Part shown: in pieces, positions 1 to 9,021 of the stretch
Numbering within the stretch: position 1 is the first letter of the stretch
How the letters are laid out: every line of letters begins with the position of its first letter
Assembly: GCA_027575765.1 (NCBI GenBank)
Contig: JANBPT010000732.1
Coordinates: forward strand, 1 to 24,597
DNA length: 24,597 nucleotides
From: Tieghemiomyces parasiticus
Taxonomy: Eukaryota; Kickxellomycota; Dimargaritomycetes; Dimargaritales; Dimargaritaceae
Direction of reading: 5' to 3'
Notes under the pieces: model-generated
Databases searched by the model: none
What the model was told of the DNA's origin: nothing
Seen by the model: the letters and a program-made list of their open reading frames with translations, nothing else
Position numbers and translations under genes: made by a program

Positions 1-807
1 GGCCATGGCGGTGGCAGTACCCGGGTCCAGGTCCATAGGGTCTGACCCGGTCGTGGATGGGTCATCCTCCAATCCGGCCTCCAAATAGCCAGCCAGCTGA
101 TTCGTAACTGACTGAGACAGCAGTTCACGTTGGGTATACAGGGTTTGCGCCAAGATCGTTTGTTTCAATAGCACCTTGGCCAAATTGGAAAATACCATGT
201 CCTTGGGAGTTTGTGCAACGATATAATTGATACCTCTGAATATGTCTCTGTCCCTGTTACGCGCATCGATTTTATCAGAGAGCTCGACTAAACCTCGCAA
301 ACAATGCAGGGTCTAAATGGGCGGAAGGGCACGGGCGGCAGTCGGTAAGACCGTATGCAGGCTGGCGTTAGTTTCTAATAATGTGACGTGTACCTTGGTA
401 TCGTTAATTATTGCCTGCACTCAGACCGGTAGACATCAAGGTTCCGACAGCTGAACCGCACGTCGGCGTATTGCATAACGTCCTCTTATAATATTTCCAC
501 GTAGGATGGGCAATATAGCATAGTCAGAGCTTCCCACTTACATAATCACCCCAACAATCTCCAACCTTGTTTTTGAGGGACTGGCTGGTTTGACAGAATG
601 CACTATACTCCTGGTCATTCAAGAACTGAACCACCTTACTAAGCGGCTCCTACGGCAGATTCAAAGGCTGACCATTCGGAGGGGGGGGGCGTTCAAGTTA
701 GGACCCCCGGATTGGAAACCACCCAACATAGGGCTCACAGACGTGATGGACGCAAACCTGACGAGACCGGTGGTGGCCAGGGTGAGGATCGTGATGGATA
801 ACTTCAT
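1..807 (-). CDS. Probable secreted cysteine-containing protein, partial (runs off left edge)
   Basis: I do not recognise the family. An ATG at 807-805 begins a signal-peptide-like stretch (MKLSITILTLATTGLV). Reading from 807-758 and joining to 638-542 gives a continuous 49-residue frame that ends exactly at a GTAAGT donor (541-536). The first donor is GTTTGC (weak); the acceptor is CGCTTAG, with a CCTAAC branch-like site inside the intron. Exon 2 carries two cysteines (AFCQTSQSLK, GDCWGDY). A last exon, 312-1, follows a clean acceptor (ATTTAG) and stays open for 104 codons to the window edge. It contains the helical-looking IDARNRDRDIFRGINYIVA and an acidic DDPSTTGSDPMDLD stretch. A middle exon from about 484 (or 482) to about 420 must exist, reading either LCNTPTCGSAVG or YADVRFSCRNLDVYR. 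Neither frame reaches a GT donor in the phase needed, so the middle is unresolved or broken. The exon at 1-312 and the 638-542 exon are fairly firm; that they form one gene is inferred. Confidence 0.5.
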
Positions 808-1130
808 CGTGGCTGAGTGAAGGGGCGGGAGTTGGACAACGGTGGGGGGGGGGGCAAGTCACAAGGGTGAAGGTCAGAAGCAGAAGTGGGCGGCTTGGAG
901 GGTTGAAGTGGAGCAGGGATAGGGGTGTGAGGATAGTGCAGAGAGGAGCAATAATTCACTTTTTTATACAAGTGGGATGGTGATCGACCAGGACCCCCAC
1001 CTATATTACTGGGTAGCGGAGACCCCCTGCCTTGGCCCCCTGCTCCTGTTATTATCCGCGTACCCACATCAAGTGACTCCCATGCGGAGGAAAGGGCCCC
1101 AGATTGCGCGGAGTCTGACAGTCAACCATA
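808..1130 (-). other. Pyrimidine-rich leader/upstream region of the secreted-protein gene
   Basis: On the minus strand this stretch is strongly C/T-rich, with a run of ten C (about 843-852) and many CCT/CCA units. The open frame here reads as proline/serine low complexity and shows no domain. I take it as untranslated leader or promoter of the minus-strand gene starting at 807. Confidence 0.35.
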
Positions 1131-1763
1131 TATATCAGTAAATTAAATCGGTCGTCTGGGCCCTTTGAGGCCACTGTACACCATATGGACTTGCCCTTGT
1201 ACCTGTATCCACGGCCGGGTAAAGTGGAGGAGACCCCGGGTTGGTCTGGGAAACACCAGTTGTCACTATGGGGAATGTTTCACCCCGTGGTGAGCTCATT
1301 GTAAGCAGTATGAGCTTGTCTCTTGGTCCACTGGGCTCCTCAACGGTAAACATATGAACCCTTCCCCATTGTTGACCGTGGTATACCCTCCCTTCCTCTC
1401 TATAATTACTGACATCCACACCAGTGGCAAACGGGTGGCGCCCTCCAATGACTTGGGATGTACAGGATAGAGAGCTCCATTGAGACTGAGGTGACATTCA
1501 ACCATGGACGCCCAACGGAAGTTTTGGTGATGCAAAGGGCCACTAGCAATGTGGGTGGAGCTAGATAGGAATTCAGATGGAATAGAAGCCGGGGGCCAGG
1601 GAGATGAATATGAAGGTGCCTTGCACCAATGACAAATGGCTGTCATCTTGGTTGGCGTGCAAAACAGGCTCTGCTGTGGTGGCTACCTCTCCCGGTCCCT
1701 TAGCAAGCACTGTCCATACCTATTCACTTTTGGCTTTCACACTGGGCAGTGGTGGAAGAGCCG
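1131..1763. other. Gene-free stretch, partly CpG-poor
   Basis: Several short overlapping open frames exist on both strands, but none has a recognisable motif, convincing start context or splice partner. CpG becomes scarcer towards the right, leading into the CpG-depleted block. I see no gene here. Confidence 0.5.
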
Positions 1764-3230
1764 CCTTCAACTTTGTTTCACAAACTCTCTCTGTTGCACT
1801 ATTTGGGTTGGACAGTATAGGGCACCTAAGGACACCCCTGCTTCTGACCCTGCCATTGGGAAATTAAGGCCATGCTTGGTGTGGCAAAATAAATGGCCCA
1901 TCCAACACTTGTGAAGACACTGGGCCCAAGTTGGGCAGGGAGGGGTGATTTATTGCACCCACAATTCTCCACCCTCCTCCACTCCTTTGTTTTGTTACTT
2001 GTAATCTGCCCACTTGTTTGCATGTCATCTATACCTCATAGTAACTAACAAAAATAGTACCAACAGTGGCACCAATCACAATTGGAACTAATTGCACAAA
2101 AGGTTGGAGGTCCCGGGCCACTTTGTAATGATTGCTGTGTTGATATTAGGCCTGTGATGATATTAGGCCCAAGTCTAATACCATAACCAAAAGGCTATTC
2201 TACTATCACAGAATTTATAGTTCTGAAATAGTAGACTTGGGCTTTATCCTGGGAAAATCTAATGTGGTGATTCCCAATCACCACAGTGTGTATGGTGGTG
2301 GCCTCCATCTGGGCCAGTGTGGTCTCAATGGGCAGGCCCAGGGACTGCCACCACTACCAGGGGGTTGTGTTTCCACCAGGCCCTTTAGTATGTATTGCTA
2401 GGGATGGTGATATTGGTTGCAAAGAAATTCTCAACTTGCTGGTACTGGTTGTGGTGATTGGGAACCACCACATTAGATTTTCCCAAGGTAAAGTCCAAGT
2501 CTACTATTTCAGGACCATAAATTCTGTGATAGTAGAATAGCCTTTTGGTTATGGTATTAGACTTGGGCCTAATATCAGCACACTGGTTAAGAGGCTACTG
2601 GACAGCCATCCTGGTGGTTTGGGCCAAATTGTGCATAATTGGCATGACACCCCTCAACCTGCCAGTCAGCTGTGACTTGAGATGGATGGACTAGACCCTG
2701 GTAGTGGTGGCAGTTAGGTAAGCAATGCCAGCAAGTGAGTCAATGTGAAGGGAATAGGGAATGAGGGTGCAGAAGAAGACAGGGGTAAGTTTGAAAGTGG
2801 CTGTTAGGTTGGTTGGGACCAATCTTTGGAAGTAGGCTGGGAGGTGCTGGTTGGGGTGGGTGATGCCACCTGGTCAATGAAAGTAAGCCACTGGGAAACC
2901 CCCCGGGACAGGACTGCCAATGGTGGAACCTGCCAGGGGCCAGGTAAATCTGCTCTGGAGGACCCCAAGGGTGACAGTGTTAGCAATGGACACCCAGATG
3001 GATCCCATTCACAGTATATTCAGGATCTGCCTCCTGAGGGGGGGCATATGGATGGTACAGGTGGTCTGGCAGTGATTCCACTGCAGTATTGCATTGGTTG
3101 TAGCTTGAGTACACCTTCCTTGTGTGGTTATCTAGGATAATATGGTAAAGCCCTCATTAGCTATACCATTCTAGCTTGTTGTGTATTTTTCCCAGTTGGT
3201 GATTTGTTTGTACATTAACTTGCCACCAGG
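1764..3230. repeat. CpG-depleted block, probably decayed methylated repeat
   Basis: In these 1467 bases I count only two CpG dinucleotides, both inside CCCGGG hexamers (2112-2117 and 2902-2907). The base composition is not AT-rich, and the genes to the right are full of CpG. TG and CA are correspondingly common. Such loss is what long-term cytosine methylation followed by deamination leaves behind, and in fungi that usually marks transposon-derived DNA. A fold-back element lies inside. No open frame in the block resembles a transposase, reverse transcriptase or any other protein I know. The repeat origin is inferred; the CpG count is direct. Confidence 0.6.
2137..2581. mobile_element. Fold-back (MITE-like) element with ~125-bp inverted arms
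   Basis: The left arm 2158-2283 and right arm 2453-2577 are inverted copies of each other. I find six differences in about 125 positions and all are transitions. The arms are separated by a loop of about 170 bases. At the left end the terminal unit TGATATTAGGCC occurs twice in tandem (2141 and 2158), so the true outer end is probably near 2137, where TGTGTTGA pairs with TGTGCTGA of the right end. There is no open frame for a transposase and no clear target-site duplication. This suggests a non-autonomous inverted-repeat element or a rearranged one. Transcribed, it would form a near-perfect long hairpin. Confidence 0.75.
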
Positions 3231-5084
3231 CGTCCTTCCCAGGACACTCTTGCACTAGTAGATGGTTGCAGCGTTCTTGGCCAGGCTGAATTGCCCCTGT
3301 GACTCCAGTACTTTCTGTGTAAGACTGAGCTTGGGCAAGCACTGAGTGATTCCCCTTCTGGGCTACCAGATTGTGTACATCTAGATGTTATTTTATGGTC
3401 TGTGGGCCAGTCCCTGTTTTGTCAATGGTCACAGTGGAGAATGAAGCCTACATATGCTGGTCCTGCACAGTCTGGTGACCTGTGGGGTGGCCGTCTTTTG
3501 CTCCAATGCACACTGGATACCATGTCCAATTCAAACAAAATTCCTGGGAAGGGCCCAGTAGCACATTGATGACGTTAAGCTTGGGCCAGCTGGAGATCTC
3601 CACCCACCGGGCTTCAGACTAATGTGAACGTTTCACACAGGTGGTGGTGACGGTACAAAGAGGCAAAGGATAGTTAAGTTGTTAGAATTAATGATACAAG
3701 TACCAGAAAAAGACATCAACAGGAGGTTGCTATCAACACCAAATGAACAGGTGGCCAGCAACTAAAGCAGGTTGCCAACCAAGTACCAAAAACGCTGGAC
3801 TGACAGATTACTACCTGTCTCTTATTATGGCCGTCTCTTACTTAGCTTTTATATGCTGTCAATTGGCGTGGCAAGTTCACCTTTGGATATAGATCCTTCC
3901 GCTACAACCAACCAGTGTTTCCTTACAGCTCCCTCCTTTGGCTAAAACCTTGCTTCATCAATCCTATTGTACGACTTATAAAAGGCCACCGCATTACTAC
4001 TTATATATGCTAACCACCTCAGTACCTTGGACTAGAGAGTGGATAGGCAAAGCTCCTTGATGACAAAAATTCCTAGCTATATATAAGGTGTTAGCGAAAG
4101 CTACCTATAAACTGCATCCTACCCTATGACTACAGCCATTTTCTTGCTTCTCAACAAGCACCAATCCTCTGGATTATTCCCATCACAGGAATAGTTCCCA
4201 ACCTACAATACTGCTAAACAATAACAGTGATTACACTAGTTGATAGCAAGATTATTGGGAGCTTAACGGTTAGCTGAGCTGCACAAATACAAACCCCTGT
4301 ATAACACGCTGTACAGGATGACCCGGGGGAATTTTAATGGTCTGTCAGCTACTTGCTGCTTATTCTAGGGACTCTCCACCAGCAGGGACTGTACCCTGTC
4401 TATAAAAATACTTCCATTAATTTCTGATTAACAATCAGTTCGGGCAGTGACTATTGAGGAAGTTGGGTGTCAGTGTATAGGGAGACTAGATTTTTTTAGG
4501 TAACAATGAAGGAAGTGGTAGCAGGTCCCAGGTTGGAAGCCAGTTTGGTGGATATGACCTCGAGTTTCTAGCCATGGGAGCACAAGTGCTTAAGTATGAC
4601 TTGTATATCATACTTTAGAAACGCATACTGGGTGGTAGGCAGAGTTATCGGTTTTTGGGTTTAGGCATGATATTGAAGAAGAGATGTACACTGCTTTCCG
4701 ATAAACAACTCTACTATTTAACGGGCTATAACTGATGGGATGTCGTATTTGGCGCCCAGGGCTTTTAACCCATGAGATCAAGTCATGCGAATCCCAGATT
4801 CCTGCAATGACGTTCTGTATTGTCGTTTACCTTAACTACCATCCCTTCTGTTCCCTAACAAATCTAATTGATGAAGTCCACAGTAGTTGATTCTTTTTAA
4901 AGAGGCATTCCATCTACTACCTTTTTGGCAAGGTGTCAATTAGAGTATCTTGACGGTTGTTTAGCGAATTGTATTGCCTGGAACAAAGAAGGGCTAGTAG
5001 ACAGCCACAATCAAGGGAGTGCGTACATAGAGAGAAACTGGGGTTTAAACCTGAACAAAACTCGAGTTCTCTGAAGGGGATGGT
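3231..5084. other. Gene-free region, moderately AT-rich
   Basis: No open frame with coding character was found on either strand. From about 3700 the sequence becomes AT-richer, with TATATA-like patches (around 4000 and 4080), and stop codons are dense in all frames. It includes the 3' flank of the minus-strand gene that ends at 5085. I see no repeats or RNA genes that I can support. Confidence 0.5.
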
Positions 5085-5498
5085 CTAGAAGTGGGCCTGG
5101 TCGTATTCCTCCTTGCTGATAAAGTGCCATTGAAGAGAACTCTCCGCCATCTCTCCGCTCAACAGGGCGTCATAAGCATTAGGACTTAACGCGATAGCCT
5201 GGTCGTTCTCGTCACGACTGGCCTGGACGGTAGCGTAGACGGCCACGCCGGGGACGCGAACCTTCACGTAGGCATCGCGGCCGGACTTGATGATCCCGGC
5301 GTCCTTGGGGTCAGCCAGACGGTGAGCGCTGACAGCGGCAGTGAGGCCCTCGAGAGCGGGGTCAATGATGGCCTCTCCCTGATGGACAACGGCATGGAAA
5401 CGGTCGTAGTCCGTAACATCGGCCTGGGAAATAGTGGCACCCAGGGTACCGGTGACGGCCACAGCGACGGCCAGGAGAGTGGAGAGGGAGAACTGCAT
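5085..5498 (-). CDS. Small secreted protein, 137 residues, function unknown
   Basis: This is a single open exon with ATG at 5498 and a TAG stop at 5085. Residues 1-20 form a typical signal peptide: a short start, a hydrophobic core LLAVAVAVTG and a small-residue cleavage site after TLG. The mature part is acidic to neutral and contains no cysteine. It shows alternating hydrophobic patterns (VKVRVPGVAVYATVQ) compatible with beta strands and ends in KEEYDQAHF. A TATA box lies about 120 bases upstream of the start, and the codon use is GC-rich, as in a well-expressed gene. I know no family for it. Secretion is inferred from the signal peptide; there is no transmembrane segment or obvious GPI signal. 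The long frame running through 5264-5827 on the same strand is a shadow of this gene. Confidence 0.8.
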   Translation of the reverse strand: MQFSLSTLLAVAVAVTGTLGATISQADVTDYDRFHAVVHQGEAIIDPALEGLTAAVSAHRLADPKDAGIIKSGRDAYVKVRVPGVAVYATVQASRDENDQAIALSPNAYDALLSGEMAESSLQWHFISKEEYDQAHF

Positions 5499-5618
5499 GC
5501 TTTTAATGGTGGCAAAGTGCGTCTAGTGGGAAGCGGTAGATTGTACGGGCGGCAGTGAAGATAGGTAAAAAAAATGGCTTGAGAATAAACAAATTGGGTA
5601 CGGCCGGGATACGTGTGG

Positions 5619-5627
5619 CTTTTTATA
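5619..5627 (-). promoter_or_regulatory. TATA box of the 5085-5498 gene
   Basis: On the minus strand this reads TATAAAAAG, about 120 bases before the ATG at 5498, a usual distance for a fungal TATA promoter. Confidence 0.5.
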
Positions 5628-7438
5628 CAGAGAGTAGGAGGGAGCGAAGGGGGCATCCTTGGGGTCAAGTCACCAAATTGAGACGAAGGGCATAGGGTTG
5701 ACTGCGTTTGTTGAACAGCATACTCCGCTTCCGAACAGGGCAGACACTTTGGTCTCGACCTCCAAATTGAAGCCACTGTGCGCCAAGATTGCTTAGAGAA
5801 CCGGCCCAAAGTAGCTGGACAGTCCATTCGGCCCCTTCTTTCTCACTATAGCGTCTCCAAGCACCTCACCTTTCCCTGGCTTGGCAAGCCCCCCCCCCTA
5901 TTCAACAGCCAATCTCAAGCCGGCGACGCTGGATACTGGGCGAGATGTTAGGCTACAGGGCCACATCGGTGTAACACCCTGTGCGCCGACGGAAGACACC
6001 GCCCCTCCATTGGTGCCAAATACCTCGCCCCCCCCCAAACAGGGGTTTCCGTCATCTGGTAGTCTGGTGAACCTTAAACGCGCCATCTTTCCATCACTGT
6101 CGCCGTCCCCTTCCGCAAGAGCAAGCTTCATAAGTATACCCCTAATCGGTAAGAAGAAGTTACACAGATGGACCCTTCGCAATGGTTCTCCCTTTTCTTT
6201 TTCCAACTTTTTAGATAAAAATATTCGCGAGACTAATTGGCCACATGTGCCACGCAAACCGACTTTCACAGGTTAACCTGTGGTCCACAGGGGCCGGAAG
6301 AAAAAGGGAATGGGGCGGCCGACCCCCTGGCGGTAAGGGCGGCAGCTCTTGGACGCCATTTATTTATTTAGTCTAGATATATAAGTTAAAAGCGGGAAAC
6401 TGCAGCGTTTGAAGAGGTGGCGCTCACCCATTAGCTCCAGTAGAACTTTAGGTGAAATCTAGTGACCCGCGGACGAAATTCCCGCTGGCCTCCACTTAAC
6501 CCTGTCAATCTACTTGATTCAGGTAGTCACCATGGACTTACGTATGGTGGAAATGCTTGACAATGTGTTTGCCTTGCCACGAAGGGTAGCGGGGTCGAAT
6601 CCGGCCCCAGCTAGGCTATATTTCTTACCTCCCACCGTGGATCAGACCCACACCTCTCCCTCCATCTTGTCCCAGCCACTACCCTAGAAATGGAACAAGC
6701 GGTCCGGTGGGCTGCCTTCTTGTGAGGCCGAGTTGACCCAGCAGTACCCTTTATCCGACGCCAACCTCTTTTTGTCATACACGCTACGTTGAGGCGCCAC
6801 CACTGGGCGATGGCCAAGGAGCAGAGCCTCTTACCATGTACCATGGCCCCGGTATCTGAAACGGTGTGATACAACTCGGCTCTACGTATTGCGATGAGAC
6901 GCCGCGGTTGCCGCTGACTGGGGCTTCCCGCCGACCGTCACCATTACTCGGCGCATTTGTGTAGAAAGTGAAGGTCTCTATTAATAGCTGTTTAGTGAGA
7001 ACAATGGTATACAATCACGGTTTGGCCGAAAGCTCATAATTTACATTAGCTGGGGGAAAAGTAGAAGCGGGAAGATGGAACATCTACCGCCTTCCCATAC
7101 ACTACACATGCATATGCAAGCTCACTAAGCGTAAGCAGCTATACCATCGCCTCTCAGCCTGTTCAATACCTTTCTGGCTGTCACCTATAATCCATCACAT
7201 ATGTATGGTACATGTCGTCGGTCCACCCGATATTAAATATTCCCATGGGACCCTTTCGATCCACAGAACACCTTACATCGGTCGCACCCCATTTGCATCA
7301 CCCTCCGCAAACGTATCTCGCCGCTTCCACCCCACCAATCCGACGGGATGCGACCTAGCTAATGGCATCCATAGTAGATTTCTTATTGATCTTACAGTGC
7401 ATTGCCCACTCCCCATTACTTGTTCATATATTATCACC
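5628..7438. other. Intergenic region without a supported gene
   Basis: Two opposed open frames overlap between about 5810 and 6276, but neither has a good ATG, a domain or a splice partner. C runs occur at about 5889 and 6030, and AT-rich patches at 6205-6225 and 6358-6390. A GGTCGAATCC box at 6593-6602 resembles a tRNA B box, but no tRNA fold could be built around it. The 3' part (about 7100-7438) should contain the promoter of mS33; I saw no clear TATA box. Confidence 0.45.
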
Positions 7439-7995
7439 ATGACCTTCCCCCCGCACATCCTTGCCCGACAGCGCCAGGTAGCGCAGATCGCGGCGCGCAT
7501 TTTCAACAAACCCTTCAGTGCCGAGGGCAAGCGCACGGGGGCGCAAATCCTCCGCCAGCCACTCAAGGGCCCTGAGGTTAACACCTACTATCCGGCCCCG
7601 CCCATCAAGATCTCGGAGCTGCGGAAGCTGCTGCCCGAATTTGAACTGATCGATAGCGTCAATGGGCCACGGCTGGCTAAACTAGACTCGCTGCGGAGAC
7701 GCGGCAAGGGTGCACCGGTAAAGGGTAAGTTGAAGGAGAATCTAAGGTGGTCATCTCGGCGACACGAACCTCACAATTCCTTGTTGAGGACTACGCCGGA
7801 GTGTACATCGGCCTGCAGACCTCGGCCGGGGCTCATACAGTTGCCTACCGATCTACCGCGCATGTGTACCCGGCTAGTTGTCAACCTAACTATGGCTAAT
7901 AGAACCTCGCACTATGCCGTCTCTTTCACTACTCTCTATCCAACCTTCATCGACGCACAGGCAAGGGAAAGCGCGCTACAATGGGCAAGAAATAA
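7439..7995 (+). CDS. RSM27: Mitochondrial small ribosomal subunit protein mS33 (Rsm27/MRPS33)
   Basis: This is a structural protein of the mitochondrial ribosome small subunit. Exon 1 is 7439-7724 and exon 2 is 7961-7995; the intron 7725-7960 begins GTAAGT and ends ACAG. The joined product is 106 residues, the usual size for yeast Rsm27. It matches the family along its length: ARIFN, then RTGAQILRQPLKGP, then a YY pair, a central LLPEFELID and the conserved basic RRRGKGAP. The intron falls ten codons before the stop and the last exon supplies a lysine-rich end (KGKRATMGKK), as in the yeast protein. Reading through the donor instead would give an unrelated 100-residue tail, so splicing is preferred. 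The frame is open upstream to 7205, but the family alignment starts at the ATG at 7439. The N-terminus is basic, as expected for an imported mitochondrial protein. Confidence 0.92.
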
Positions 7996-8249
7996 TTGGA
8001 GCAGACGTGGCCTTCCGAGGCTTTCAGGGTACCCGATGGGGATACCTACCATTTCGGCGGATTGGAGCTGTCCGACCACAGTCTAGTCATCATGTCGCCA
8101 TGATTAAAGTTACGCATCAAACCATCATTATTTTCCTGGAGTTATCCTCACGGTTAGTGGAATGGTAGCCCTCGATTTTCCCAATAGATAGAAGCGGACC
8201 TGGTGTGGACGTCCTGAACGGAATCAGCTTACAATGGCGCCTAGCGTAG
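7996..8249 (+). other. Short intergenic stretch with weak coding-like frames
   Basis: Frames here look mildly coding (for example around 8040-8100, reading PDGDTYHFGGLELSDHSLV). None connects in phase to the exon at 8250 through a good donor, so I do not annotate a gene body here. Confidence 0.3.
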
Positions 8250-8644
8250 ACCTTGTGGCCGGTCCCTCTGCGCGATCGGAACTCAGGGCAGAGGGTGTGG
8301 GAGTGCAGTATAGGCCTGGGAGAGCTGGCGCAGTCTGCTGGAATAGGCGTGCACCCCGATATCCCCAGCAATGATGCGCGGTACCTGCACATGTGTGGGT
8401 AACACCTTCGGTATGCCCCACTGACGTCTCTAGCGGCTGGTTGACAGACCAAGTGGGCCCTCCCTATCCAGCCCATCGCATAGGATTATTAAATCACCAA
8501 CGTTTGACCACCCTGATTCCAAATTAAAACAGGCGGACGGTGGAACCATACTCCGCGCTAAGCAAGATAAAGGCGCTGTTGATACAGACGCTGGGTGGCG
8601 GGAGTGGAGCTGGTGGGCAGGGGGCTGTAGGAGCCTGCCGATAA
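8250..8644 (+). CDS. Probable 3' exons of an unrecognised gene
   Basis: Exon-like segments 8250-8398 and 8533-8644 join in phase (149 bases, then 112) into 86 codons ending in TAA at 8642-8644. The first follows a GCGTAG acceptor and ends before a GTAACA donor; the second follows AAAACAG. The product contains RVWECSIGLGELAQSAGIG, then VEPYSALSKIKALLIQTLGG and a glycine-rich end. The VWECSI phrase recalls the start of METTL18/Hpm1-type methyltransferases, but no SAM-binding motif follows, so I do not assign it. No start exon was found. Agreement of splice phase and amino-acid pattern argues for a real gene, but chance is not excluded; the GTAACA donor is weak. Confidence 0.3.
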
Positions 8645-9021
8645 AGGACGCAAAGCGAGGGTCAGGCACAGCCCCATATCCTTACGTCAGCCCCTTTAGC
8701 TTGTCAGTTAGCGTTACATCCTTTTCTTTTCCGCCTGCCCTTTCTTGAGGTTACACCGAACGTTGCCGACTTAGTAACGCGTTGCCCTCAACACTACCCC
8801 CTTCTCTTACCCCGGCTTTCCACTGGCTGTTTTGGGCTTGGCCCTCATTCACTCGCACTTTTCACTCTTGCCAACTACGTTTGGCGCATATTCCTACGCG
8901 CCCCCATCTCAAGTTCGTGTGTCCTTCACTTGACCAACTTTTACCCTTACCTTCCTTAGTCATAACGCATCTCCCCCTGGACCGTAACCGGCATCTGGCA
9001 CAGACCCACCCAACCTGCATT
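8645..9021 (+). other. Pyrimidine-rich leader/promoter of the TLDc gene
   Basis: From about 8715 the plus strand is dominated by C and T (CTTTTCTTTTCC, CCCCCTTCTCTTACCCC) up to the ATG at 9022. The frame in line with the gene is open back to about 8782 but has no ATG, so this is most likely untranslated leader. Confidence 0.4.

Noticed and set aside
1604..3342. Short open frames (60-104 codons) in the CpG-poor block
   Set aside because: No transposase, reverse transcriptase or other motif; the frames overlap each other on both strands as expected by chance.
5264..5827. 187-codon frame overlapping the 5085-5498 gene
   Set aside because: Same strand, other frame; it lacks a signal peptide or domain and crosses the promoter and TATA box.
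5810..6276. Long opposed open frames on both strands
   Set aside because: No suitable ATG for the plus frame, no domain on either strand and no splice partners; C runs and GC bias explain the lack of stops.
6525..6615. tRNA-like B box (GGTCGAATCC) at 6593-6602
   Set aside because: No matching acceptor stem, D arm or seven-base anticodon loop could be built in the preceding 90 bases.
7205..7438. N-terminal extension of mS33
   Set aside because: Open frame, but the residues match nothing in the family, and the ATG at 7439 gives the normal length.
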